Source of the DNA: Caenorhabditis remanei
Lineage: Eukaryota > Nematoda > Chromadorea > Rhabditida > Rhabditidae
DNA: 64,000 bases
Assembly: GCF_010183535.1 (NCBI RefSeq)
Contig: NC_071331.1
Coordinates: 9,672,001 to 9,736,000 of the forward strand
Direction of reading: 5' to 3'
Below, piece by piece: positions 23,273-36,300 of the stretch. Under the pieces are notes generated by a model. That model had not been told where the DNA came from. It saw only the letters and a list, made by a program, of their open reading frames with translations, and ran no database searches. Position 1 is the stretch's first letter; each line of letters begins with the position of its first letter. A program made the position numbers and the translations under genes.

Positions 23273-26200
23273 TTATTCCTTCTTCTCCTCCGTAACTTTC
23301 TCCTCAGAAGGCTGCTCATCAACGGCGATTGGCTCGGTTGTCGTGGAATCCGAAGCGGTGACGGTGGCAGCTGGCGCGTCTTGGGCGTCTTCTGATGTCG
23401 ACTTCTCGGCAGATTTCTCCGTTGGCTTCTCGTCCTTTTTCTCAGCGGATTTCTCCTTTTCTTCCTTCTGAAAATGTTGAATTTTGAATGGAAAATGACA
23501 TTTTTTCGGGTCAAAATTTTGTCCATTTAATCCGATATGAGAGAAAACTGACGGAAATATCCATGTTTTTGAACAAAAATCAATTTTTCAAGTGAAAAAT
23601 CGCAAAATCCCACTTTTTCGAGGAAAAATCGCGATTGTTTCCATAAAAAACTAATTTTTTTTTGGAAAAATGAATGTTTTCACCAAAAATCCATATTTTC
23701 AGCAGGAAAGTACCATTTTTCAGTTAAAAATCTAAATTTTCACTCTAAAATTGACATTTCCAGCATCCCAGTGACAAAGATGACTCTCCAGATGTCAATT
23801 TTCCGTTTTTGATTAAAAAAAACCAAAAAAAACACACTTATTGAGAAAAAATAGCACATCACAGTTATCACAACTGCGCTCTACCGAAATGCCCATGAAA
23901 AATGTCTCTTTTTCTCCACGTCTCTCAATTTCGCACACAATTTTCTTCGGTTTCGGTAGAGCGCGGTTGTAAGAAGCGTGCAGATCAAAAATTCCAGATT
24001 TTAGCCCAAAACCACACAATCCCTAACCTTCTCCTTCTTCGGCGCCGGCATAGCCTTCTCAACCACCGAAAAAATGCGATCCGCATGCCGTTTGCAGTCT
24101 TGAAGCGCTTGTTTCAACGACGAGTTATCGTCTTGAACAGTTTTAAGCTGAGCACTCGTCTCGTTCAATTTCTTGTTCGATTTGTGATAGTGCGAGTCGA
24201 TATCCTTCTTCTTCTTCTCAATATCCGCCTTCGCCTCACGCAGTTGTTCTGGAAAAGATAATTTTGTATGATGGCTGGCGCGCCTACGCCGCCTTACCAA
24301 TCAACGAGATCTGCTCATTAACCGTCGCTTTCGCCTCATCTCTCTCCTTCTCCACTTGCTTCAACAACTTCAATTTCTGCCCCACATTCACTGCACTTCC
24401 ATTAATAATCACAACACCATCTGATGAAACCTCCGACGACGTCTTCTGAGTCGTCTGATCCTCCGAACTCTTCGCCAACTTCATCCCGAATCCTTTAATC
24501 AAATCGTCAGTCTCCACAACGTCATCAGCGCCGCCCGGTGTGTGACGAACGTTTCCGTCCATATCGGTAAGCACATCAGTCAGATGACGATAGTTGATCT
24601 TGTCTCGAACTGACAACTTCTTCGCGAGCTTCTGAATTTGACCTCGCGATATTCCGAATTCTCCATTGTAGAGGATCTCCTCGATATCTCGTTCAGTCAA
24701 ATAACCACAAAGATTCGCGTCGAAAAGTGAGAACGCTTCGTAGACAGTTCGATTGGCGACAACTGATTTCACCTCTATTCTCTCAACCTTCTCCTTCTTT
24801 TCCTCCTTTTTCTCTTCTTCTTTTTTCTCTTCTTTCTTCTCGGAAGACTTCTCCTCAGCTCCTCCTCCATCCGCTGGTTTCTCAGTTTCAGTCGCCACTT
24901 CAACCGGCTTCTCTCTCGCCTCATCACGCCGCTTCTTTTCAGCATCACGATCTCCACAATTCACTAGTGTCTCGTAGATAGTAAACGCCGAATTTCTCTC
25001 AATCATCTCCTTGAAAGCCTCAGCGAAGAGTGAAACCTCGAACTGATTCTCCTTGTTATCATCGTGACGATAGTCCAAAAGCGAGCTGAGACTCATCACT
25101 TTACAATCAAACTTTCCAGATTTGTAGCTTTTCGACGGGAAAACCAAGATTTTCTTGTCTTTCGGCAGCTGATAATGCTTCTCGAGCGCCTCTCGCTTCT
25201 CTCGTTTCTCCTTTTCCAACGCCTCCTCCTTTTTCTTTCGCTTATCAGCCTCTTCTTGCTCTTTCTTCGCCTCTGCTTCGGTCTTCGCCTTGGTTTCCTC
25301 TATTGGTGGCGCTATGAATGCGGCCTGAAATCATTTCAGTGAAATTTGGAAAAAATGAATTCTGAGCAACTTTCTCTCTTTTTTCTTTCTGTTTTTTCTT
25401 CTTTTTACGATATAAATTGAAAAAAAAAACACGAAAATTTGTTGAAAAATCGAGAAAACGAGGAATTGAGAAATCATTTTGTCCGAGAGGACTACACGGT
25501 GGACAAAACTCTTCCACGAAGGGTCATTTTGAGCCGGGAAAAACGGGAATTTAGAGGGTTTAGAGCGATTTTCAGCATATGCTCCAATGATAAAAGTTGC
25601 TCAAAAACTCTTTCTTTTTCAACTAACCGGATTCTCTTCTCCAGCTGTCTCCTGCTTCACCGCCGCATCCGACACATCCTTCATCTCGACATCTTTCGCC
25701 GCCGCCGCCTCCGTCGACTTCTCATTATCAAGAGCCGTCTGAAGGCGTTGCACGAGGAGCGTCTTAATCCCCTTCGTCTCCAGTCCACGAAGCTCCAACT
25801 CGACACGAAGTTCCGCGACTTTCATCGATTTCGGATCAAGTTTACTCCAATTCGTCGGGCCTTGTCCAGCGTCGACGACGTGCTGCGGCGTCTTGTCATC
25901 CGATTCGCTGTTCATACTGACGTCAGCATCGTTCTCCACCTAAATAGATATTGGTTATGAAAGGAATGGGAGGACTTTGGAGATGAGATGGAGAGAGATA
26001 GATATTTTCTGCTCAAAAAATCGTTTTTTTACTCATTGTACCTAGAATAATAGTGATTGCTGAATACTGAAAATGAGGTTTTCTTTGGTTTGGGGGCATG
26101 CAAACTGTATTATTTGAGGCTGGGGGCGAGAGAAAAGCATTGTGGTGATTGGGGACAGCACACAGCACAGTAACCAAGTAACATCACGGATAAAAAAAGA

Positions 26201-29014
26201 AAAAAAGACTCGAAAATCTAAAAGAATAAATGAAAACCCATAACAGGACGATACTTTCCTTGACTTCCTTCGTCTCTTCCTTCGTCTCAGACGACGCTTC
26301 TTTTGGCTCTTCGCAAGCCGATTCTGTAGCCGGGACGACGACGACATCTGAAGGTGTTGTTTCCTGAACTTCTGGCTCCGCCATCTCCACGACGACCGGC
26401 GGCTCCTCCTCCTCAATCTTCAACGCGTCGATTTCAGCCAATTTGGCCTTGAGTTGTTCGCCAATTCCAGCTTCGGCGGCCGTCCATTGCGCATCATCTA
26501 GAGCCAATGATTGAGTGTCGGGGAGCAAGAAGTTGACGTGATCTATGCGCTGCTTATCGGCACGGTAGTAGCGAATTGTGACCATTGAGAACCTGTGTTC
26601 GGCAAATGAAATGGATGGAGAAATAGAGAAAGAGAGTTTTCAGAGAGAGAGATTCTGATGAGAAGTTGAAGTTCGGCACGTCGGCAAAGATCGGATTGTG
26701 TTTGTGAGAGATTCAGATTTAGAGAGAGACACATATTTTCGGTTTTTAGAAAGAAAAAGTTTAAATTAACCCTAGAGGACAAGAAGAAGGCGAAACCGAA
26801 ATTCCGGGAGCTTACCACTGAGAAACCGACGACAAATCGATTCCGGTGAGAGCACGAGTCGTACGGACCGCCGTACGGATCATTGTGGTCGGAGAGCTCG
26901 GATCGGCACCGTCGAGCGATGGAGACCAGGCTCCGCCGATTCCCATAGTCTCTTTTCCGCGAGCGCCTGGAGAAAAAATAATTGAGTTTTTTCCCCCGAT
27001 TTTCAGTTTTTTCATACTTGCAAACCGGGACGTAACTCGCTTCAAACTCAATATTATAAGCTGAAAAATATACGAAAAAGTAAATCTCGGCGAGTTCTAT
27101 GTCAGTGACCTACTGAACAGACAGAATTAGAATGAAAATTAGCTTCAAAACACCTATTTTCAGCTCTAAATTGCTTAAAAGTGGCCCGTGGCCGAATTTT
27201 TGGTTCAGTTTGGGTTTCTAGGCCAGAATCTGAATTTCACGAACATTTTCACCTACTACGAGCTGGGCTAGAGTGACTTTTTTGGCCATTTTCGCGTTTT
27301 TTGGCACTTATTTTCTGAAATTTACATAAGCCCAAACAGGAAAAAATTCGGCCACGAACCACTTTTAAGCATTTTAAAGCTGAAAATAGGTATTTTGGAA
27401 CCATTTTCATTATAATTTTGTCTCTTCAGTAGGCCACGGACATAGAACTCGCCGAGATCTACATTTTGGTATATTTTTCAGCTCATAAAACTCAGTTTGA
27501 AGCAAATTACGCGGCTACCCGGTTTGCAAGTGCGAGTTTTCCATTATTTACCAGTTAAAAAGTGAAGATTCTTCAAGAGACTCTGCGGCTCCTGATGATC
27601 ATCTGTAGTGCCATCAGCCATCAAACAGAACGACTTCTTGACGACTTCCGATTTTCCAGCGTGCGACAAAAGCAACACTTTCACCTGGTGACGATGATCA
27701 GAGTCTTCTGGTTCGAGCTCTGGAAGTGGCTCTCCGATATAGTCGACGTCTTTGTTGAAGACGTGGAATTGAATCGGATTATTCATGTCTAATGACATAT
27801 CCAACTGGATTGTGGATACCCAATCGAAAGTGAGATCCACGTAATCCGATGGGAGATACATCTTGGAATATCTGTGACGGAGAACCGATCCAGACACGAT
27901 TTGAGATAGGAGAGCCGGTCGTTGGACACGACATTCGTAGCGAGGAATGATTCTGGCACGTCTTCTTGGCGGACTCGCACTATCACGACGAATCGACGGA
28001 GCGACACTTCCACTGGGACTTCTCTCTCGTTTTCTGTCGTTTTTGACTGGAGCAGTAGCTGGAGAAGAGGCTCTTCTAGGGGAGACAGCACGTCTCGGTG
28101 GTGGAGATCTTCTGGGTTCTCTCGCCTCTCTGGGTTCACGAGAAGGACGGGTATCACGTTTTGGACTGCTACGCCTTGGTGGAGAAGCACGTCGAGCTGG
28201 TGGAGAGTGACGACGTTGTGGAGCGGAACGATGGAGTGGTGACTCGTTTCCACGGCCACCACCGTTACGATCTCCTCGATCGTTCGATCCCCAACGCTGG
28301 GATTCTTGACCGCCACGTTGCTGAGGAATCTGTTGTTGTTGTTGCTGTTGTGGAGGAGCTTGGCGCACTGGCTCTTGTTGGGTGGCCGCGTTGAGAAGTT
28401 GGATTCTGTAGGCGTTCCATTTGAACGGCATCGATGGGTTGTAGTTGGCCTCTACCATCACTTTGTCGCCGACACGTGGATGGGAGCCGCGGATTACGCT
28501 GAAAAAAGAACGAATTCCTCACTTTCCCCCATTTTCTCTTTGTATTTTTTGAAATTTTCCTTTTCAGAACTCCCTACGAACCTATGTTGGAAAAAGACGT
28601 CATCATCGACGAATCCATAAGTATCAAGCATTTTAGTGACGACACCGACGAAAGTCCGTTGATTTTTGGCGCCCGCGTTCTGTTGCATGTTACCCCCTTG
28701 CTGAAGACCGTTTTGTTGTTGGAAGCTCTGTAAGAACGAAACACAAAAAAATGCAGCGCCGTGAATACTCCACTAATTACCGGTTGTTGTTGAGTCAGAG
28801 ACTGTTGTGGGACTGCGCCCATGATTCCTTGCATTCCGAGCACATTTGGCGAGGAGAACGCCGCCTGATTGACCATTCCCATCGGAACGCCCATTCCGAC
28901 CATTGGAACACCACCGAAGTTGACTGCCGGGAAGCCGGAGAGCTGTGGAGCACCTCCTGGAGCAGTTGGACGATGCCATTGATTGGGCGGTTTTCCGCCA
29001 CCGAATTGAGACAT
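23273..29014 (-). CDS. lst-3: CCAR1/DBC1-family transcription and splicing co-regulator
   Basis: Exons: 28781-29014, 28582-28727, 27552-28498, 26816-26966, 26255-26592, 25628-25939, 24298-25324, 24028-24248 and 23273-23467, about 1110 aa. In order: a Gly/Met/Gln-rich N-terminus, an S1-like fold (TFVGVVTKMLDTYGFVDDDV, VGDKVMVEANYNPSMPFKW), an Arg/Ser/Pro-rich stretch, LSQIVSGSVLRHRYSKMYLP with DYVDLTFDWV, the family signature GGAWSPSLDGADPSSPTTMI, a SAP motif (SMKVAELRVELELRGLETKG), the DBC1 inactive Nudix-like region, an EF-hand-like segment (FSLFDANLCGYLTERDIEEI) and C-terminal coiled coils. CCAR proteins work in the nucleus as co-regulators. All junctions are in phase except exon 5 to 6, off by one, so a different donor or a small unseen exon is likely. 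TTTCAG directly before the ATG would allow trans-splicing. C. elegans Y37A1B.1 (lst-3/ccar-1), from memory. Confidence 0.93.
23852..23980. mobile_element. MITE of the TAGCAC..CGCTTCTTAC family in the last lst-3 intron
   Basis: TAGCACATCACAGTTATCAC at one end and GCGGTTGTAAGAAGCGTGC at the other, with the family interior between. Confidence 0.6.
27017..27530. repeat. Inverted repeat filling an lst-3 intron
   Basis: CTTGCAAACCGGG on the left and its complement on the right bound arms of about 245 bp, containing AACTCGCCGAGAT and GGCCACG words. The related repeat at 32053-32339 shares AACTCGCCGAGATNTACATT. Confidence 0.75.
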
Positions 29015-30362
29015 CTGAAATGTTAGGAAAATGTGTATGGGGTGATGGCGGGATCCATGGAGGGGGAAATGCGGAGAAGTCGATAGCCAAACAACGAAGT
29101 AGAATAGTTGCAAATTGCATATTTATAGTGATAAAATTGATTTCGAAAATCCTGCGAAACGAAACACCATCACAACTGCGATAGACACGATAAAATCGAT
29201 ATTTGACGACAAATAGACGGATTTTTATTGCTTTTCGCATGATATTTACATTTCTCATCGAATTTTTTATGAATTTTCAGCGAAAAAATCGTGAAAATCC
29301 ATAAAATCATCGTGCAAATTGGCCATATTCTGTGGGAAACTCGAGAAAGAAGAGAGCCGCGACGCGACGAGAGAGTAAATTCGAAAAGAGAGTGCAGAGA
29401 AAAACGACGGTCGTTGCGAGACCCGCCGGCTGTTTTACTAGCTGCGCCTTTAATTTCACACCGCCTGCGTTTCTTTTTCGGCGAGAAATAGCGCGAAATT
29501 CGGGAAAATTGAGGAAAAAAATTGGAAAATTGTTCAAAAAATCGCGCGTTGGCTTCAAAAAAATCCAAAATTTATTAAAAAATCGCGAAAATCGAAGAAA
29601 CAAAGCGGAAAAAACATATAATCGAAAAACCGGTTTCTGCAGGGAAAAGAAGCGCTGGAAAATCGGATTTTACGATCCCGCGTTCGGTTTCCACCGCTAT
29701 TTTTCTCTGCGTCGTCATGTGTTTTCGCGGGAAGGTTGATTGGCTTGTGTTGGTGTGACCATAAAGCTTTTCTTTTTCGCTTCCAAACCGTATTGTTTGC
29801 GTCATAACAGTGTTTTGTGTTGTTGCGAAATTGGATTTCGAAATTTTTGTTGTTTTTCGGTTGTCAATGAATTTCAGAATCTCTTCCGATGTTTTCTCCA
29901 TTTAATTCGCCACGAAAAAACCCAAAACCACATCAGAGGAAGAAAAAGTCGTATAATCTCCAAAAAACGATGCGGTTTTAATAAGATTAATCAAGAAATA
30001 CATAGAAACGTCGTGCTGAATCATTTCACACATCGTATTGCATTAATTCCTGATAAGAATTATTTAGATCGAATTGTTTCTCCTTCCTCCGGACGTTTCA
30101 TATAAATAAGTCTGAAAGAGCCCTCTTTTTCATCAAAAAATATGGAAATTCGACACCATCCCCCAACTTCTCCTCCCTCTTTTTCCATCATCATCGTCCT
30201 CATCATCACGAGTTTCGCCCTGTCCAGCAATATGACTCATTGTTTATTTTCATTGATTTTTCAATTCTTTCCATTCCTAACGGTTTTTCTGTGTGTTGCT
30301 GGCCGCTTTTCCGCTCTGAAAATCCTCTGAAAACCCTCTAAAAAGCGTTTTATTTCAGAAAA
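29015..30362. promoter_or_regulatory. Divergent intergenic region between lst-3 and lst-4
   Basis: The two start codons face away from each other across 1.35 kb with no gene between, so both 5' UTRs and promoters must lie here. A dense stretch near 29330-29480 is relatively GC-rich. TTTATTTCAG just before the lst-4 ATG would serve cis- or trans-splicing. No specific factor sites are claimed. Confidence 0.5.
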
Positions 30363-33300
30363 ATGGCTCAGGTGCGAGCAGAATATGACTTCGAAGCGCA
30401 GCCGAATTCCGGTGAAATGACGATAGCCGCTGGAGAGATTTTGACGGTTATTAGAGAGGTTTGTAGTTTTTTTTATTGGAAAAATTGGGAGAAAAACTCC
30501 AAATTTCAAGAAAAATCGACGATTTTTTATCAAAAATAGAAATTCTTAATTACAAAAATTTGGGAACTTCGGTAAAATCCGCAATAAGAAATCTATAAAT
30601 TTGGAGGAAAAATTGACGGAAAATGCATGTTTTTGAGCAAAAAATGAGATTTTTAACCTGAAAAACGGCGTTTTGAACAAATAATCAGTTTTACAAGTGA
30701 AAAATTGCATTTTTTCCAGGGAAAAATTCACGTTTTACATTACAAACTGATTTTTTCCAGAGAAAACTGCACTTTTTCCCCGAAAATCCATATTTTCAGC
30801 AGGAAAGTATCATTTTTCAGTTTTTCAACCAAAAAAATACTCAAAAAAACAAAAGTAGAAATTCCTTATTTCAACAATTTTGGAATTTCGGTAAAATCCA
30901 CAGTCAAAAATCAAAAAATGACAAAATTTGTTATGTTTTTGAGCAAAAATGAGAGTTTCAAGCTGAAAAGCGGCGCTTTTTTCCCCAACAATCCATATTT
31001 TCAGTAGGAAAGTACCATTTTTCCAGTTTTTCAGTCAAATATCTACATTTTTTCTTTAAAATCGACATTTCCAGCACACAGACGATTCTCAAGACGTTAA
31101 TTTACCGCTTTTGCTTAAAAAAACCAATAACCAGTGCTTTTTTTCAAAAAATTAATTTCCGCTGAAAAGTAGGCCAAAAGCTGGAATTTTTTTTCAAAAA
31201 TCCAATTATGAAATATCAAAAATTTCCCAGTTTATTAAAAAAAAGCTGAAAATTTCCCCGATTTCCAGAACATTGACGGCGGATGGATGGAAGGTCGAAA
31301 CGTGCGTGGCTCCGTGGGTCTCTTCCCAGAAACCTACGTGACCCCCTATCAAGCGTCTCGTTCGATGCCACCGGTAAACTCACTTTCAGAAAGAAAGAAA
31401 ATTCTATTTTGAGAAATCCTGATTGTATTTCTCTTTCTCTTGTTTTCCCTCCTCTGCCCTAAATTGACTCGGGGGCTCACTTACTCATTCGTCCGTCGCA
31501 ACACATCAAAATGATTGGAAATTTAAATTTCTCTCCGCATCTCACAATTTCGAGCCTTCCGAGCCTGCGCTCTGTGGAGCTCTGGAGCTCAAAAATGCTC
31601 ATTTCAGCACTCAAAAATCGTAAGAATGAGCAATAAATTCATGTATCCAATAACAAAAGGAAGAACTTGGAACATAACGAACAACAAAAAGAGGGGAAAA
31701 ACCTAAAACAGAAAAGAGGGGGGAGAAGAGAGAAAACTATTTTGAAATTGGTTTTCCCCCATTTTTCGGGTTATCCCTGGAGACGTCTTCTCCCCTTCGG
31801 AAGGATCCTCCTACTCACTTGAAGACAAGAGGAGAAAACCTAAAAAAGAAAAAACAATCACCGTTTTCGTCGGTCCCAGTCTACCGGATTTGTCGTATAC
31901 GTTTTTTTGTTGAGATTTTTTGGAGGCTTTGTTTTCATTTCCGGCTTTAGCGTTTCTTTTTCCTATAGTTGGTTACTGTAGTTGAGGTCACATTGGTGAG
32001 AAGTTGACGTTGTGAGGATTCTGAATCTGTTAACTGATTTCGTTCATTTTTTCGCTTCAAAATCAGAATTTCGAGTAGAAAAACATACCGAAATGTAGAT
32101 CTCGATGAATTATACGTGCCTGGCTTGATACCGGTCGGATAAGGATTCGTTATTGATTCTCGGGCGGGCTAGAATGCCACGAAACGGCTAGAGTGCCATT
32201 TTTTGGCAATTTTTCGCATTCTAGCCCGCCCGAGGACTAATAATGAATCCAAATCGGGCGGATATCAAGTCAGCCACGTAGAACTCGCCGAGATATACAT
32301 TTTGGTACCTTTTTCTGCTCAAATGATGATTTTGAAGCGAGTTATAAGAGATCTCTGCTCTATTCTCTTTTTGCGGATTTCTAACGATCTAAAAATTGGG
32401 TCATAGGTACTTTCGACAACGTCCATTTTTGCAGTCAAAACCTGCTAAATGTCCCTGCGAGCCGTGTTATGAGCTCTCAAACTTTTCATATGGTTCAGCT
32501 CTTTCACATGGAATTCCGGCGTAACTATGTGAAAAGTTTGAGAGCTCATAACTCGGCTCGCAGATACATTTAGAAGGTTTTGATGACAGAAATGGACTTC
32601 CCGGAGTCGAAAGTACCTATGACCCAATTTTTACATCGTTTCTTGGTCTGACGGTTTCTGATTTGTGTCAATTGTTTTCGACTCCTCCGCTCTTTCCCCG
32701 CTTCCAACGGATCCCACCGTCCCCACCGATCCATCCGATCCACCCAATTCTTCCAGTACTCTCTCACCCTTCCCACTATCACCTCACCACCCTCAAAATT
32801 CTCGCAATGCTCTTCACATCATCCCTCCGAAAAGCGGTCGAAAACTATCCGACGCCACCCGGCGGTCAATCATCTGAAGACGCGCATCGACAACTTCTCG
32901 AACGACGTCGCAAACAGATGCTTCGACGTCACACGTGTAGTACACTCATCAAACCGGAGACCTCGTCGTCCTCTCCGCATAAGAGAGCGGCGCAACCGAT
33001 TTTGATGGAAGAGGAAGAAGAACGACACCATCATCATCAGAGTTCTCATCATAGCAAAGAAAAAGTTTTCGGGTCGAAATTGGGCGGAGGGAAACATGTA
33101 TGATAGAGAAATACTGTGAAATAAAAAATTCCGCAAGTGCGGCAGGGAGTTGTGGGCGGAGCTTAGGGGCGCGGTCGAAATTTGAAATTTCCGCTGATTT
33201 TTTAACGAGTAGCATTCAACTTCAAGATTAATTCGTGTTTTGATCGATAAAAACGTGGAAAAAATCGATTAAAATACGAATTTATCTCGAAATTCAATGT

Positions 33301-36300
33301 TCCTTGAGCTGGAATCAGCTGGAATTTCAAATTGCCACCGCGCCGCTTGCTGTTTAAGCTCCGCCCACATCTTCCTGTCTGCACTTGCATTCTGAAAATC
33401 TCTGACCAAACTTTATTTTTTCACAATAATTAACCAAAAAATTCCAGGTCGCCCCGCCCCCACTTCCAGCCGCGGCTCCATCCAGCTTCGTTCCACCACC
33501 ACCTGCACGCAACTTTGACGATTGGGGAGCCACTGACAACGTGCCGCCCGTCTACAGTACCTCATCATCTCATCATCATCAAGCGACGTCTCTCCCTGAA
33601 GTGCCGAGATCTTCTGCAGCGTACCCAACGGCTGCGTCACAGAATGATGATTTCGATGATGAGTGGACTGATGAGGATGATGAGCAGGTAGGAGTTGTCT
33701 AATCTGATTTTCAGTATACTTGTCAAGGCCTTGGAAATTTTTTTTTGAAATTTTTGAAATTTTTCCTCGAAAATGTGAAAATTTCTGATGATTTTTCTGA
33801 TGTTCTTCTAATCCTGAATGAGAGTCGAAAATTTGACTTTTTCGCAGAAAAATTCAAAAATTTCAGACTTTACGGCCTCCCACTGCGAAAAAGAACTGCA
33901 AGAAACGTGAAGCCGATTTTTTCACGTTTTAATTCAATTCTTTTGTTTTTTGCACTGAAAATGGAATATTTTTTAGGTTTTCAGACGTCGCAATGGATGA
34001 AAAATGGGACCCATCCATCAGAATTGTGTGAAATTAAATTCTCGATCTTATAAGCCAAAAAACGTGAATTTTGGAAAGAAATTGACTTTTTGATACAGAA
34101 AAACCGATTTTCAGAAAAATGAGATTTTCAACAATTTCAGTCAATATATATTTTTCTGAACATCTTAATAGTTTCAGAGCCTTCTCAAGTACATAATGAG
34201 CAATTTTCGTTTGAAACAGTTTTCTGCCAAAAAGTTATACAAATTTTTCTGAAAATCTGTTTTTTTGATATCAAAAAAGTCAATTTCTTACCAAAATTCA
34301 CGTTTTTGGCTAGTTAGATAGAGAATTTAATTTTCTAAAATTCTGATAGATGGGACCCTTTTTTCATCCATTGCGACGTCTGAAAACTCAAAAATGCCTG
34401 CATTTTCAGTGCAAAATCCGAAAGAATTGAATCAAAACGTGAAAAAATCTGCTTCACGTTTCTTGCAGTTCTTTTTTGGAGTGTGGGAGACCGTGAAGTA
34501 TGAAAAATGTTCTAAAAATTTGAACTTTAGCTCCAAATACCCTGGCCTTGACAAGTATGATTTTCAGTGTTTTTTCCACTTCTTTTGCATCTTTCATTGA
34601 GCTAAAACTCCTCTCTTCTCTCTCGCAGCCCCATTCAGAAACAGAGAAATCCGAAAATAAAGGAAACCGATGTGGTCGGCAACATGTCCTTCCGGTGTCT
34701 TCTTCGTCTTTTGCTCCAAAATAGAGCATTCTTTATTCGTCTGTTGATTTTCTTCTTCTCTGCGAGTAGTTTCATCTAATCATTTCAAATTCTGGAGACC
34801 CCGAAGCCGACGACGTTGTCTTCACTCAACTCATTCTACAAATATTGTCGAGTCTAAATGTCATTCTGAAATTCGACTAGTATTCGTCTTCTTCTGAAAA
34901 TATGTTATTCCATCGTGGACGATCCGCCAGTTTCATCGCGTTAGACCATCTTCAAGTCAGCCCACAATCGTTTCAGAATGTAATGAGAGTTTCAGAAATT
35001 TGAGAATGTTAAGAAAAATCGGGGTTAATTAGTTAATTAGCAGATAATTAAGGCCTCTGACAGTGTAGTTTAAGGTTGAATGGTTTAGAAGGGGAGATTT
35101 CCGAGCAATTTCGATTGTAGCCATTTTTTGGTTTTACTGGAGGAAGGCGGTTTGAAATTAGAAAAGACAAGTGATATCTAAATTTTTTGGTTTTTCAATA
35201 GTATCTTCCAGAAATGTTCACTAAAAATGTGAAAATTTGGAGCATATGCTAACCGCAACAGGTCCCGTTCTCTTGGCTCAAAAAGAGCCTAGATGGAAGA
35301 GTTCTTCCACGCGGGCGTGTAGTCCTCTCGGACAAGATTTCAGTTCAATTCATTGTTTTTCACTTTTTTCTACAAACATTCGTGTTTTTTTTTCGATTTA
35401 TATCGAAAAAACGACGAAAATTTATTGAAAAAGAGAGAAAACGAGGAATTAAACAGAAATCTTGTCCGAAAGGACTACACGGCCGCGTGGGAAAACTCTT
35501 CCACGAAGGCTCATTTTGAGTCAGGAGAACGGGAATCGTGGTGTTTAGTCTGAACGGTTTAGAGACATTTTTAGAATATGCTCCAAATTTTCACGTTTTT
35601 AGTGAATTTTTCTGGATTTTTTCCTGATTTCAACCCAGTCTTCTCCACCCAAAAAACGGCTGCAAATCCCAAAACTTTTGATCTCAGAGCTCACTTTCAA
35701 AGAATAAGGATATCCTCTCTCCCTTATGTCTAACCCAAAAAGTCCGCAACCCCTGATTGCCGCTATTGAGTGAAAACGAGGGAGAGATAGAGTTGTTCCC
35801 TCCGTCTTCTTGACTCCAGAAAGTCATTTTTGCTGCTCATGCAACAAGAAGAAAAAAGAGAATCTCTCAATACTCTCCACTCATCTTCTATATATTTTGC
35901 CCTTTTATGAAAGAAAATGCGTCGATTGCGTCAATCTGACGCCGACGTCTTCTTCTACAATCGCCCTATTCCACTCTCTGAAATTCGTGGATTTCATCGA
36001 GCGAGTGTCTCGTTTTCGCCGTCTTGGGTTAGTTAGGTTGTAGCTAATATTGATAGGATTCTGAAATTTAAGTTAAAAAGTATATGTAAATATACCTAAG
36101 ATCTCAACTAACCCGATTAAGGAACACCGCCTATCTGTTCATGATCCATCAGCAGTAGGCTCCTCCTCAAACCATCTGATGCATCATCATCGTGCCAGTG
36201 GGTCTCGAACCGACATGTCGACTGATGATGAGACACGGAATAGTCAGCAAGGTTATTATTCATTCTGTCTAGAATTCTTAGGTCACCTCTTACCGTACTC

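Noticed and set aside
24727..24981. Ser/Phe-rich plus-strand frames
   Set aside because: Antisense of the Lys/Glu-rich lst-3 segment.
27922..28394. Plus-strand frames of about 90-106 codons opposite lst-3 exon 3
   Set aside because: Antisense shadows of the Arg/Ser/Pro-rich coding region.
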